Shown: positions 1-8,809 of the stretch, in pieces
Position numbering within the stretch: the first letter of the stretch is position 1
Layout: each line of letters opens with the position of its first letter
Assembly: GCA_945901215.1 (NCBI GenBank)
Contig: CAMDKE010000075.1
Span: forward strand, 1 to 10,152
DNA: 10,152 nt
Source of the DNA: Comamonas sp. lk
Lineage (GTDB): Bacteria; Pseudomonadota; Gammaproteobacteria; Burkholderiales; Burkholderiaceae_C
Direction: 5' to 3'
Translations under genes and position numbers: made by a program
The notes under the pieces: generated by a model
What the model saw: the letters and a program-made list of their open reading frames with translations, nothing else
Told to the model about the DNA's origin: nothing
Databases searched by the model: none

Positions 1-709
1 CGTTTTCGCGTTTGACCTCGACTTCGTCTTTCCAGAACGCCACGCCCATGATGGGGTTGACGATCATCATGCCGCTGCTCAAATGCTCCAAGTCTTTGGC
101 CTCGTGGGTGGCACCCAGCATATTGGAGTCGGTGGAATAGGCCTTCTCGGCCGACATCTTGTAGCCAAAGCCCGCAGCCGTCATAAAGGCAGACATTTCG
201 GCACGCCCACCCAGCTCGTCAATAAACGCCTGGTCCAGCCAGGGTTTGTAGATTTTGAGCGCCGGGTTGGTCAGCAGGCCGTAGCGGTAAAAGCGTTCGA
301 TGTCGTTGCCCTTGAAGGTGCTGCCGTCGCCCCAGATGTGGACGTCGTCCTCCTTCATGGCGGCCACCAGCATGGTGCCGGTGACAGCGCGGCCAATCGG
401 CGGGGTGTTGAAGTAGGTGACGCCGGCGGTTGAGATATGAAAAGCGCCGCTTTGCAGCGCGGCAATGCCTTCGGCTGCGAGTTGGCTGCGGCAGTCAATC
501 AGGCGGGCGTTCTGGGCACCGTATTCCATGGCCTTGCGCGGTATCTCATCGTAGTCGGCCTCGTCGGGCTGACCCAGGTTGGCCGTGTAAGCATAGGGAA
601 TGGCGCCCTTGTTGCGCATCCAGTGCAGCGCGGCGCTGGTGTCCAGACCGCCAGAGAAGGCGATGCCCACTTTTTGGCCAACCGGGATGCTTTGAAGAAT
701 AGTGGACAT
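1..709 (-). CDS. argG: Argininosuccinate synthase, N-terminal 236 residues (partial)
   Basis: This enzyme joins citrulline and aspartate with ATP to make argininosuccinate, the penultimate step of arginine synthesis in the cytoplasm. The reading frame starts at the ATG whose complement is 707-709 and stays open to the left edge, so the C-terminal part is outside the window. The ATP pyrophosphatase loop SGGLDTS is at residues 19-25. It is followed by AYTANLGQPDE, by GRAVTGTMLVAAMKED and by WGDGSTFKGNDIERFYRYG, all of which match the long E. coli-type (about 447 residue) class rather than the shorter class. Only a weak GAG lies upstream as a ribosome site. It lies 67 bp after ppnP on the same strand and could be co-transcribed with it or have its own promoter in that gap; no clear promoter is visible. 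The family assignment is firm. Confidence 0.96.
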   Translation of the reverse strand, partial: MSTILQSIPVGQKVGIAFSGGLDTSAALHWMRNKGAIPYAYTANLGQPDEADYDEIPRKAMEYGAQNARLIDCRSQLAAEGIAALQSGAFHISTAGVTYFNTPPIGRAVTGTMLVAAMKEDDVHIWGDGSTFKGNDIERFYRYGLLTNPALKIYKPWLDQAFIDELGGRAEMSAFMTAAGFGYKMSAEKAYSTDSNMLGATHEAKDLEHLSSGMMIVNPIMGVAFWKDEVEVKREN

Positions 710-776
710 GGAATGCTCGGGTAATGAAAGTGGGCGCGCGCTGTGGTGCGCTGCGAAAGAGTGGCGCCGCAGGCGA

Positions 777-1094
777 TCAAGCGTAATGGCAGATGTAGTG
801 AAAGGCCTCGGTCACGCGGATCTGGAATTTGCTGTCGCCCGGTACGCTAAAGCTTTGCCCCGCTGTGACGCTGTGCCACACGGTTTCACCGGCCAGCAAA
901 TAAGTGCAGCTACCGGCCACGCATTCCATGACTTCAGGCGCTGCGGTGCCAAAGGTCAGCTCGGCGGGCAAGACCACGCCAACCGATTTTTTGCTGCCGT
1001 CGGGCATGGTGAGGCCATGGCTGACGCATTTGCCGTCAAAGTAAACGCTGGCTTGGGTGGCGACGGTGGCGCCTTGGAGGTGGGTGGTGGTCAT
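777..1094 (-). CDS. ppnP: Pyrimidine/purine nucleoside phosphorylase (YaiE/UPF0345 cupin family)
   Basis: The 105-residue protein belongs to the small single-domain cupin family of E. coli PpnP (formerly YaiE), which splits several purine and pyrimidine nucleosides with phosphate to free bases and ribose-1-phosphate. Family features are YFDGKCVSHG near the N-terminus, KSVGVVLPAELTFGTAAPEVMECVAG in the middle and GQSFSVPGDSKFQIRV near the end; the C-terminus YICHYA matches the usual aromatic-Cys-x-Tyr ending. The ATG at 1092-1094 was chosen because the protein then has about the family length (E. coli is 94 residues). A TTG 14 codons upstream would add an unconserved leader. Neither start has a convincing Shine-Dalgarno sequence. 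It sits between yffB (111-bp gap) and argG (67-bp gap), all on the minus strand; no functional link to either is obvious. Confidence 0.93.
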   Translation of the reverse strand: MTTTHLQGATVATQASVYFDGKCVSHGLTMPDGSKKSVGVVLPAELTFGTAAPEVMECVAGSCTYLLAGETVWHSVTAGQSFSVPGDSKFQIRVTEAFHYICHYA

Positions 1095-1205
1095 ATGCGG
1101 TCGATCAATGGAGGAGGGGTATGGGAGCCGTGCCAAGCCATGCTTGGGTCTGGCGGCGCAAAGCGGGCATTTTAAAGGCCAGCGGTAGTGCGCTTTAGGA
1201 AGGAT

Positions 1206-1607
1206 TTAGGCGCCTGGAAGTGCGCCATGGTGGGCCGCAAACATCGCCGGGCTAAAGCCCACGCTCAAAGTTCCGTCGGGCCAGCGCACCACGGGGCGTT
1301 TGACCACGCTGGGGTGGGCTTGCATTAGGGCGCTGGCGCTGGACGCGTCCTGGGTGGCGGCTTGCAAGGCCGGGTCGAGCTTGCGCCAGGTGGTCCCTTT
1401 GCGGTTGATTAACGCTTCCCAGCCCAACGCCTGCAGCCAATCAGCCAAGGCCGCCTCGGGCACCCCCGCTTTTTTGAAGTCGTGGAACTGGTACTCCACA
1501 CCGGAGGTGCTCAGCCAGTCGCGCGCTTTTTTGACGGTGTCGCAGTTGGGAATGCCGTAGACGGTAGCGCGCGGCGGGTATGGTGGATGGGTGGATGTAG
1601 GTGCCAT
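1206..1607 (-). CDS. yffB: ArsC/Spx-fold YffB-like protein
   Basis: The predicted 133-residue cytoplasmic protein has the thioredoxin-like ArsC/Spx fold. YGIPNCDTVKKARDWL lies at residues 17-32 with a single active-site-position Cys at 22, and the later segments LGWEALINRKGTTWRKLD and VVKRPVVRWPDG closely follow E. coli YffB. Databases often call such proteins Spx/MgsR-like regulators or arsenate reductases. The YffB branch has no firmly proven arsenate reductase activity, so I make no enzymatic claim. Three ATG codons (complements ending at 1619, 1616 and 1607) are possible starts. I chose the last because even it leaves about 14 residues before the conserved beta strand, while E. coli YffB has only a few. 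No strong ribosome site separates them. The gene is divergent from folC across 68 bp and upstream of ppnP. Confidence 0.88.
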   Translation of the reverse strand: MAPTSTHPPYPPRATVYGIPNCDTVKKARDWLSTSGVEYQFHDFKKAGVPEAALADWLQALGWEALINRKGTTWRKLDPALQAATQDASSASALMQAHPSVVKRPVVRWPDGTLSVGFSPAMFAAHHGALPGA

Positions 1608-1625
1608 GACCGGCATCATGCCAGT

Positions 1626-1658
1626 GCAGCGCAGGCCAGAGGGCGCACCAAGCGCTGC
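1626..1658. promoter_or_regulatory. Inverted repeat in the yffB-folC divergent gap
   Basis: GCAGCGC at 1626-1632 and its exact reverse complement GCGCTGC at 1652-1658 are separated by 19 bp, within the only non-coding stretch between the divergent yffB and folC starts. The placement suits an operator or a shared control region, but in sequence this G+C-rich a 7-bp repeat can arise by chance. No consensus -35/-10 pair is visible for either gene. The entry marks a candidate, not an established site. Confidence 0.2.
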
Positions 1659-1675
1659 GCGACAATGTGGGGTAT

Positions 1676-2974
1676 ATGAAAAACCTGAACGACTGGCTGG
1701 CGTACTGCGAGCAACTGCACCCGAAAAACATCGACATGGGCTTGGAGCGGGTGCGCATTGTTGCCGCGCGCATGGGGCTGGCGCTGCATTGCCCGGTCAT
1801 TACCGTGGCGGGCACCAACGGCAAGGGCTCGACTTGCGCCATGCTCGAATCCATTTTGTTGCAGGCTGGCTACCGCACGGCCGTGTATTCGTCCCCGCAC
1901 CTGGTGCATTTTGAAGAGCGCCTGCGCTTGCAGGGCCAGCCGGTGCAAGCCGACGCGCTTGTTGCCGGGTTTGCCGCAGTGGAGGCTGCGCGCACCCAAG
2001 GGGATGCGGTGTCGCTCACCTACTTTGAGTTTTCTACCCTGGCCATTCTGGACGTCATCTCGCGCACGCCGCTGGACGTGGTGATTCTGGAAGTGGGCCT
2101 GGGCGGGCGCCTGGACGCGGTCAACATCATCGACCCCGATTGCGCCGTCATCACCAGCATTGACCTCGACCATATGGAATTTCTGGGGCATGACCGTGAA
2201 GCCATTGGCCTGGAGAAGGCTGGCATCATGCGCGCCGGACGCCCGGTGGTGGTCAGCGACCCGGTCCCACCGCAAAGCGTACTTGACCACGCGCAGCGCC
2301 TAGGCGCGGACCTGTGGCGCGTGGGCCGAGACTTCAACGTGTCGGGCGACCCGCAGCAATGGAGCTGGGCCGGGCGCGGGCGGCGCTACAGCGGGCTGGC
2401 CTATCCGGCCCTGCGCGGCGCTAACCAGCTGGTCAACGCCTCGGGCGCGCTGGCGGCGCTGACCGCATTACGCGAGAAGCTACCCGTCACCGCCCAGGCC
2501 ATCCGTAATGGCCTAGCGTTTGTGGAGTTTGCCGGGCGCTTCCAAATCGTTGCTGGCCAGCCCGCGCTGGTGCTCGATGTGGCGCACAACCCCCATTCGG
2601 TGGCCGCGCTGGCGGCCAATCTGGACGCCATGGGCTATTTCCCATGCACCCACGCCGTCTTTGGCGCCATGGCCGACAAAGACCTCGCGCCCATGCTCAC
2701 ACGCATCAACCCAGTCATTAACCGCTGGTACTTCACCGACTTGCCCACCTTGCGCGCCGCCACCGGGGCTGCCCTGCAGGCACGCTGGCAGGCGCAAAAT
2801 CCACCGGTGCATGCCACGTCTGCAGTGTTTTCTGACCCTGGCAGCGCGCTGGCCGCCGCAGTAGCTGGCGCAGACCCCGCTGATAGAATTGTTGTTTTTG
2901 GGTCGTTCTACACGGTGGGCGGCGTCATGGCGCAAGGGCTGCCTCGACTGCACGGCGCGCACCTGCGTTCTTGA
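1676..2974 (+). CDS. folC: Bifunctional dihydrofolate/folylpolyglutamate synthase
   Basis: FolC adds L-glutamate to dihydropteroate to make dihydrofolate, and then further glutamates to reduced folates, using ATP. The 432-residue length is normal for the Mur-ligase-like family. The P-loop VAGTNGKGST is at residues 44-53. Later come LEVGLGGRLDAVNI, TSIDLDHMEFLG and EKAGIMR (Mg2+ and carbamylated-lysine region), then VLDVAHNPHS in the C-terminal glutamate ligase domain and the terminal GSFYTVGGVM. The ATG at 1676 is preceded by GGGG only three bases upstream. A GTG at 1667 would add three residues and is the alternative. It is the first visible gene of a tight plus-strand run, with 17 bp to the SPOR gene. 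In many relatives accD precedes folC; here a divergent yffB does instead. Confidence 0.96.
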   Translation: MKNLNDWLAYCEQLHPKNIDMGLERVRIVAARMGLALHCPVITVAGTNGKGSTCAMLESILLQAGYRTAVYSSPHLVHFEERLRLQGQPVQADALVAGFAAVEAARTQGDAVSLTYFEFSTLAILDVISRTPLDVVILEVGLGGRLDAVNIIDPDCAVITSIDLDHMEFLGHDREAIGLEKAGIMRAGRPVVVSDPVPPQSVLDHAQRLGADLWRVGRDFNVSGDPQQWSWAGRGRRYSGLAYPALRGANQLVNASGALAALTALREKLPVTAQAIRNGLAFVEFAGRFQIVAGQPALVLDVAHNPHSVAALAANLDAMGYFPCTHAVFGAMADKDLAPMLTRINPVINRWYFTDLPTLRAATGAALQARWQAQNPPVHATSAVFSDPGSALAAAVAGADPADRIVVFGSFYTVGGVMAQGLPRLHGAHLRS

Positions 2975-2991
2975 ATAAAAAATAATCCGCT

Positions 2992-3702
2992 ATGCCCTTT
3001 TTTAAATTCCGCAAAAATGGCGCCGAGCAGTCAACCCCAGGCCCCGCGCCTGAGAGTCTGGACGCATTGCGAAAGCGTGCACGCCATCGCTTAATCGGTG
3101 CAGCCGCCTTGGTGTTGTTGGGGGTGGTGGGTTTCCCCATGCTATTTGACAGCCAGCCCCGACCCATCTCCGTTGACATTGCGATTGAAATCCCCGACAA
3201 AACCAAGGTGGAGCCTTTGACCGCCAAGTCTGTGGAAGCGCCCGCAGAGTCCGAAGTACAGCCTTCCCCGCCGGAACCGGTCGTTGTTACGGCGCACGCG
3301 GCAGACCCTGTGGTCACAGCTGCACCTGAAACGCAAACGGCCAAAGCCGACGCTAAGCCAGAGGTTGCAGGCAAGCCCAAAGACGAGGGCAAGGTGGCAG
3401 CGCAGGTAGCCGATGAGGCTAAAGCGAAAGCCATCTTGCAGGGCAAAAACGCTCCCGAACCCGTCCCCAATGCGGCGCGTTACGCTGTGCAAGTGGGTGC
3501 TTTTTCCGATGTGCAAAAAGCGCGCGAAGCACGGGCGGTGCTGGAAAAAGCCGGCTTAAAGACTTATACCCAGGTCATCACCAACGCAGATGGTCGCCGC
3601 ACGCGGGTCCGAGTGGGTCCGTGGGAGGATAAAGCCGAGGCGGAAAAGGCCGCTGAAAAAATTAAAGCACTGAACTTGCCTGCTGCGGTGTTGCGGCTGT
3701 AG
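2992..3702 (+). CDS. Membrane-anchored SPOR-domain cell-division protein (DedD-like)
   Basis: The 236-residue protein has the typical DedD/FtsN layout. It has a short basic cytoplasmic N-terminus with LRKRARHR, one membrane segment at about residues 34-52, and a long low-complexity periplasmic linker rich in Ala, Pro, Glu and Lys (about 55-160). A C-terminal SPOR domain follows at about 161-236, starting YAVQVGAF and including RTRVRVGPWEDKAEAEKA. SPOR domains bind denuded glycan strands of septal peptidoglycan, so a role at the division site is expected from the family. The position between folC and cvpA is the one dedD holds in gammaproteobacteria, which supports orthology, although the linker is not conserved. 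It starts 17 bp after folC and ends 12 bp before cvpA. I left the symbol blank because sequence similarity to dedD outside the SPOR domain is low. Confidence 0.9.
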   Translation: MPFFKFRKNGAEQSTPGPAPESLDALRKRARHRLIGAAALVLLGVVGFPMLFDSQPRPISVDIAIEIPDKTKVEPLTAKSVEAPAESEVQPSPPEPVVVTAHAADPVVTAAPETQTAKADAKPEVAGKPKDEGKVAAQVADEAKAKAILQGKNAPEPVPNAARYAVQVGAFSDVQKAREARAVLEKAGLKTYTQVITNADGRRTRVRVGPWEDKAEAEKAAEKIKALNLPAAVLRL

Positions 3703-3714
3703 TGGCGCGCAGGA

Positions 3715-4200
3715 ATGGCTGATTTGGATTGGATTTTTTTGGCGGTTCTGGCCGCATCTACGCTGATTGGCTTGATGCGTGGTTTGTTGCAAGAAGTGCT
3801 GTCCCTTTTGTCATGGATAGCCGCATTCATCCTGGCCCAGTGGCTGGCGCCCCAGGCCGCGCAATATATTCCTTTGGGAGGAGCCAGCGACGCGGTGCGC
3901 TATGCCGGGGGCTTTGTGCTGACCTTTGTCGCCACATTGGTGCTGTCCACCGTGGGCGTGTTTTTTTTGAAAAAAGCCATTGCCGCTGTGGGCCTGCGGC
4001 CCATTGACCGGATTCTGGGAGGGCTGTTTGGTGCGTTTCGGGGCGCCATCTTCTTACTTGCCGTTGCGGTGGTGGTGCATATGACGCCTTTACAGCAGGT
4101 TAGTTGGTGGCAAGAAGCGCAGGGCCCGCATGTAGCGGATCTGGCACTGCTAGGTCTCAAGCCGCTGCTGCCCCAAGAGTTTTCAAAATACCTACCCTGA
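3715..4200 (+). CDS. cvpA: CvpA family inner-membrane protein
   Basis: This 161-residue hydrophobic protein belongs to the CvpA family, named for its need in colicin V production in E. coli and linked elsewhere to envelope integrity; its biochemical role is not settled. Likely membrane segments are at about residues 4-20, 27-45, 61-83 and 102-120. The conserved pieces DWIFLAVLAASTLIGLMRG near the start and RPIDRILGGLFGAFRG near residue 100 are typical of the family. AGGA lies directly against the ATG, an unusually short spacing for a ribosome site, so translation may depend on coupling with the SPOR gene that ends 12 bp upstream. The cvpA-purF order is conserved across many proteobacteria and supports the call. 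Confidence 0.92.
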   Translation: MADLDWIFLAVLAASTLIGLMRGLLQEVLSLLSWIAAFILAQWLAPQAAQYIPLGGASDAVRYAGGFVLTFVATLVLSTVGVFFLKKAIAAVGLRPIDRILGGLFGAFRGAIFLLAVAVVVHMTPLQQVSWWQEAQGPHVADLALLGLKPLLPQEFSKYLP

Positions 4201-4217
4201 GCGAGTAAACCAAGACC

Positions 4218-5717
<1,500 letters not shown>

Positions 5718-5721
5718 GCCC

Positions 5722-6939
5722 ATGACCGCAAAAATACTCCCTCCCGACTTGCACCGCGACACACTGGCTCTGCGCACCTCGATAGAGCCCAGCCAATACG
5801 GCGAAAACTCGGAGACGATGTACCTGACTAGCAGTTTCATCCAGCCCGACGCGGTGACCGCTGCCCGTCGCTTTGCGCAAGAGGAAGAAGGCTACATGTA
5901 CACACGCGTGGGCAACCCCACCGTCACAAGCATGGAACTGCGCCTGGCCGCGCTGGAAGGTACCGAGGCCGCAATTGCCACTTCTAGTGGCATGGCCGCC
6001 ATCCTGCTGCTGGGCATGGGATTGCTCAAGGCCGGCGACCATGTGGTGTGTTCGCAGTCGGTTTTTGGATCCACCATTCGCTTGTTTTCGGTGGAGTTTG
6101 CCAAATTTGGCATTCGTACCAGTTTCGTTGCACAGTCTGACGTATCCGCATGGGCTGCGGCGATGGGCCCCGACACCAAGCTGCTGTTTGCTGAAACTCC
6201 CACCAACCCGCTGACCGATGTGTGCGACATTCAGGCGCTGGCCGACGTCGCGCACCAGGCCGGGGCCAAGCTGGCCGTGGACAACTGCTTTTGTAGCCCC
6301 GCCTTGCAGCAACCGGTGCGCTTTGGCGCGGACTACATCATCCACTCGGGAACCAAATACCTGGACGGCCAAGGCCGGGTCGTTGCCGGAGCCATTTGCT
6401 GCAGCCAAAAAGACGTTGACGACCTGTTTCTACCCATCACCCGCACGGCTGGTATGGTGCTGTCACCGTTTAATGCGTGGGTGGTTCTCAAGGGGATGGA
6501 AACCCTTGCGGTGCGCATGCACGCGCAATGCGCCAATGCGCTGGCCCTGGCGACCTGGCTCCAACACCAACCACAAGTAGCGCGCGTGCATTACCCTGGT
6601 CTAGCTTCGCACCCCCAACATGCGCTGGCGATGCGCCAGCAGTCTGGCTCTGGTGGACCGGTGTTGGCGTTTGAAGTCAAAAGCCAAGATCCCACGGCAG
6701 CCCGCGCGCGGGCTTTCCATGTTATTGACAGCACCAAGGTGTGTTCCATCACTACCAATTTGGGTGACACCAAGACCACGATTTGCCATCCTGCCAGCAC
6801 CTCACACGCCCGCATTACCGAGCCCCAGCGCCAGGCGGCAGGTGTGGTGCAAGGCCTCGTCCGGGTGGCCGTCGGTTTGGAGCACCTGGACGATTTGAAG
6901 ACCGACCTCTTGCGTGGCCTTAACAGTTTGGCAGCTTGA
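5722..6939 (+). CDS. metZ: O-succinylhomoserine sulfhydrylase
   Basis: This PLP enzyme of the Cys/Met metabolism family makes homocysteine from an activated homoserine and sulfide, feeding methionine synthesis. The chain has 405 residues. YMYTRVGNPT (58-67) supplies phosphate-binding Tyr60 and Arg62 of the neighbouring subunit, SSGMAAI is at 88-94, FAETPTNPL is near 157-165, Asp187 in AVDNCF should pair with the pyridine nitrogen, and HSGTKYLDGQGR (208-219) holds the PLP lysine at 212. The GQGR ending and the position right after purF fit MetZ better than cystathionine gamma-synthase (MetB) or MetY. MetY proteins are longer, but substrate choice cannot be proved from sequence. The ATG at 5722 follows the purF stop by 4 bp, with GGA at 5711-5713 as a weak ribosome site. 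The stop precedes gltX by 2 bp. Confidence 0.9.
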   Translation: MTAKILPPDLHRDTLALRTSIEPSQYGENSETMYLTSSFIQPDAVTAARRFAQEEEGYMYTRVGNPTVTSMELRLAALEGTEAAIATSSGMAAILLLGMGLLKAGDHVVCSQSVFGSTIRLFSVEFAKFGIRTSFVAQSDVSAWAAAMGPDTKLLFAETPTNPLTDVCDIQALADVAHQAGAKLAVDNCFCSPALQQPVRFGADYIIHSGTKYLDGQGRVVAGAICCSQKDVDDLFLPITRTAGMVLSPFNAWVVLKGMETLAVRMHAQCANALALATWLQHQPQVARVHYPGLASHPQHALAMRQQSGSGGPVLAFEVKSQDPTAARARAFHVIDSTKVCSITTNLGDTKTTICHPASTSHARITEPQRQAAGVVQGLVRVAVGLEHLDDLKTDLLRGLNSLAA

Positions 6940-6941
6940 AC

Positions 6942-8345
6942 ATGGGCAAAACACGTACGCGCTTTGCGCCTTCTCCCACCGGCTTTATCCACCTGGGCAA
7001 CATCCGCTCGGCGCTCTACCCTTGGGCTTTTGCCCGTGCCACCGGTGGTGACTTCATTTTGCGCATTGAAGACACTGACCAAGACCGCAGCACCCAGGCG
7101 GCGGTGGATGTGATCATCGAAGGCATGCGCTGGCTGGGGCTGGAATATGACGAAGGCCCGTTCTACCAAATGCAGCGTATGGACCGTTACAAACAGGTGC
7201 TGCTGGAGCTGCAGGTTGCGGGCTGTGTCTACCCTTGCTACATGGGAATGAACGAGCTCGACGCACTGCGCGAGCGTCAGATGCAAGCCAAAGAAAAACC
7301 CCGTTACGACGGCACCTGGCGCCCCGAGCCAGGCAAAGTCCTACCGCCCGTACCGGAGGGTGTGCAGCCAGTGTTGCGCTTTAAGAATCCGCTGGGCGGC
7401 AGCGTGGTTTGGGAGGACAAGGTAAAAGGTCGCATCGAGATCAGCAACGATGAGCTCGACGATCTGGTGATCGCGCGCCCAGCGCAAACGGGGGAGGCCG
7501 TGGGCACCCCCACCTACAACTTTTGTGTGGTAGTCGACGATATGGACATGGCCATTACCCATGTGATTCGCGGCGACGACCATGTGAATAACACGCCGCG
7601 TCAGATCAACATCTTTCACGCCCTGGGAAAAACGCCTCCCATCTACGCCCACTTGCCAACCGTATTGAATGAGCAAGGCGAGAAAATGAGCAAGCGCAAT
7701 GGCGCCAAGGCAGTCACCCAGTACGCGCTGGAAGGCTACTTGCCCGAGGCCATGGTCAACTACCTGGCCCGCCTAGGCTGGAGCCACGGCGACGATGAGA
7801 TTTTCAGCCGCGCGCAGTTTTTGCAGTGGTTCAACTTGGACCACCTGGGTCGCAGCGCTGCCCAATTTGACGAGGCCAAGCTGCGCTGGGTCAACGCACA
7901 GCACCTCAAGGCCATGTCGGGTGAGGCATTGGCACCGTTGGTGCAGGCGCATTTGCAGCGCCAGAACGTGCAAGCTGGTGAACAACTAGCGGCGCTATGC
8001 GATTTGTTCAAAGACCGTTGCGACACCACCGTTGCGCTGGCGGATTGGGCGGCACGTTTTTATTCGGACGTTTGGCCGGATGTTGCCGAACTGGCGCAAC
8101 ACGTGACCGATGCCATCAGGCCCGCTTTGGCTTTGTTGCAGGTCAGACTGGCACACTGCACTTGGGACCAGTCCAGCATCGCCGCCGCGCTCAAGGCGGT
8201 TCTGACCGAGACGGGTTTGAAAATGCCCCAACTCGCCATGCCGGTGCGCGTCCTGGTAATGGGCACGGCCCAAACCCCCTCCTTGGATGCGGTGCTGGCG
8301 CTGTGCGATCGAGAAAAAGTTCTCACACGGCTGGGGAAGGCATGA
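6942..8345 (+). CDS. gltX: Glutamyl-tRNA synthetase
   Basis: GltX attaches glutamate to tRNA-Glu with ATP. The 467-residue class I synthetase begins TRFAPSPTGFIHLGN, with the HIGH-type signature HLGN at residues 17-20, and has the second signature KMSKR at 248-252. LRIEDTDQDRS and VIRGDDHVNNTPRQ are further family landmarks. In the insert where E. coli GluRS binds zinc (Cys-x-Cys, then Cys-x-His), this protein has CVYPCY and then DGTWRPEP, so the last two ligands are missing and it is probably a zinc-free form. The ATG at 6942 lies 2 bp past the metZ stop without a clear Shine-Dalgarno, implying coupled translation. A TTG overlapping the metZ stop would add two residues. The tRNA-Glu gene lies 176 bp downstream. 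Whether it also charges tRNA-Gln cannot be decided here. Confidence 0.96.
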   Translation: MGKTRTRFAPSPTGFIHLGNIRSALYPWAFARATGGDFILRIEDTDQDRSTQAAVDVIIEGMRWLGLEYDEGPFYQMQRMDRYKQVLLELQVAGCVYPCYMGMNELDALRERQMQAKEKPRYDGTWRPEPGKVLPPVPEGVQPVLRFKNPLGGSVVWEDKVKGRIEISNDELDDLVIARPAQTGEAVGTPTYNFCVVVDDMDMAITHVIRGDDHVNNTPRQINIFHALGKTPPIYAHLPTVLNEQGEKMSKRNGAKAVTQYALEGYLPEAMVNYLARLGWSHGDDEIFSRAQFLQWFNLDHLGRSAAQFDEAKLRWVNAQHLKAMSGEALAPLVQAHLQRQNVQAGEQLAALCDLFKDRCDTTVALADWAARFYSDVWPDVAELAQHVTDAIRPALALLQVRLAHCTWDQSSIAAALKAVLTETGLKMPQLAMPVRVLVMGTAQTPSLDAVLALCDREKVLTRLGKA

Positions 8346-8355
8346 AATAACTGGC

Positions 8356-8361
8356 TATACT
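8356..8361 (+). promoter_or_regulatory. Candidate -10 box for the tRNA cluster
   Basis: TATACT, one base from the TATAAT consensus, lies 11 bp after the gltX stop and 49 bp before the first tRNA. No good -35 hexamer is found 16-18 bp upstream, where the sequence is G-rich and still inside gltX. The tRNAs may therefore be driven by this weak site, by read-through from the gltX operon, or by both. Confidence 0.3.
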
Positions 8362-8409
8362 CGAGGGCTCGGAAACAAAGATCCCCGCTTTGCGGAGTTC
8401 TTCGGTTTA

Positions 8410-8485
<76 letters not shown>

Positions 8486-8521
8486 CAAGTTTTCGAGAAA
8501 ATCGGATTGTTCCAAGGTTTT

Positions 8522-8597
8522 GACCCCATCGTCTAGAGGCCTAGGACACTACCCTTTCACGGTAGGTACCGGGGTTCGAATCCCCGTGGGGTCGCCA
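8522..8597 (+). tRNA. tRNA-Glu (TTC anticodon)
   Basis: The 76-nt cloverleaf has a perfect 7-bp acceptor stem (GACCCCA with TGGGGTC), an anticodon stem CTACC/GGTAG around CTTTCAC with anticodon TTC at 8556-8558, and a T arm with CGGGG-TTCGAAT-CCCCG. The discriminator G is followed by an encoded CCA. It is the substrate of the gltX product encoded 176 bp upstream and also supplies glutamyl-tRNA for tetrapyrrole synthesis. Confidence 0.97.
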
Positions 8598-8600
8598 GAT

Positions 8601-8652
8601 TCACTGCAAAGTGATGAAAGCAAAAAGTAGACAACGGTAACGTTGTCGCTAC
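8601..8652 (+). other. Two GNRA-loop hairpins in the tRNA-Glu/tRNA-Asp spacer
   Basis: Two stem-loops fill most of the 57-nt spacer. The first pairs TCACT (8601-8605) with AGTGA (8610-8614) around a GCAA loop. The second pairs GTAG-ACAACG (8627-8636) with CGTTGT and CTAC (8641-8646, 8649-8652) around a GTAA loop, with a two-base CG bulge on the 3' side. Neither is followed by a T-run, so they are not terminators. They probably shape processing of the tRNA precursor; that role is inference. Confidence 0.5.
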
Positions 8653-8654
8653 CA

Positions 8655-8731
8655 GGAGTGGTAGTTCAGTTGGTTAGAATACCGGCCTGTCACGCCGGGG
8701 GTCGCGGGTTCGAGTCCCGTCCACTCCGCCA
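8655..8731 (+). tRNA. tRNA-Asp (GTC anticodon)
   Basis: This 77-nt tRNA has the acceptor GGAGTGG paired with CCACTCC, an anticodon stem CCGGC/GCCGG around CTGTCAC with anticodon GTC at 8689-8691, and a T arm GCGGG-TTCGAGT-CCCGT. The discriminator G is followed by an encoded CCA. It is the last tRNA of the cluster. Its 3' end marks the switch from conserved housekeeping sequence to accessory sequence, as expected of a tRNA used as an integration site. Confidence 0.97.
8703..8731 (+). other. Putative attachment-site half (att) in the tRNA-Asp 3' end
   Basis: The T arm and 3' acceptor strand of tRNA-Asp are proposed as the integration core. The proposal rests on the abrupt change of content just downstream, on the phased repeat array 79 bp further on, and on the AlpA-type and RecE-like genes beyond. 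Tyrosine recombinases commonly use this part of tRNA genes and restore the tRNA on insertion. No second copy of the sequence is in the window, so the core boundaries are not defined. Confidence 0.35.
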
Positions 8732-8764
8732 AAATTTCCTTGTAAATCAAGGACTTACAAAAAG

Positions 8765-8800
8765 CCCGTTACGCAAGTAACGGGATTTTTGTTGTTTTTT
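8765..8800 (+). terminator. Intrinsic terminator of the tRNA cluster
   Basis: CCCGTTAC (8765-8772) pairs perfectly with GTAACGGG (8777-8784) around a GCAA tetraloop and is followed by ATTTTTG and a second T-run to 8800. A short A-tract precedes the stem. This is a classic Rho-independent terminator about 33 nt after tRNA-Asp. If integration occurred in the tRNA 3' end, the terminator lies on the element side of the junction. Confidence 0.88.
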
Positions 8801-8809
8801 GGTTCCTCG

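Noticed and set aside
437..1175. Long plus-strand frames across the argG and ppnP region
   Set aside because: They are antisense shadows in G+C-rich DNA; the minus-strand proteins carry clear family motifs.
8738..8752. Hairpin CCTTG/CAAGG just after tRNA-Asp as a separate terminator
   Set aside because: It has only five base pairs and no following T-run; the hairpin at 8765-8784 is the real terminator.
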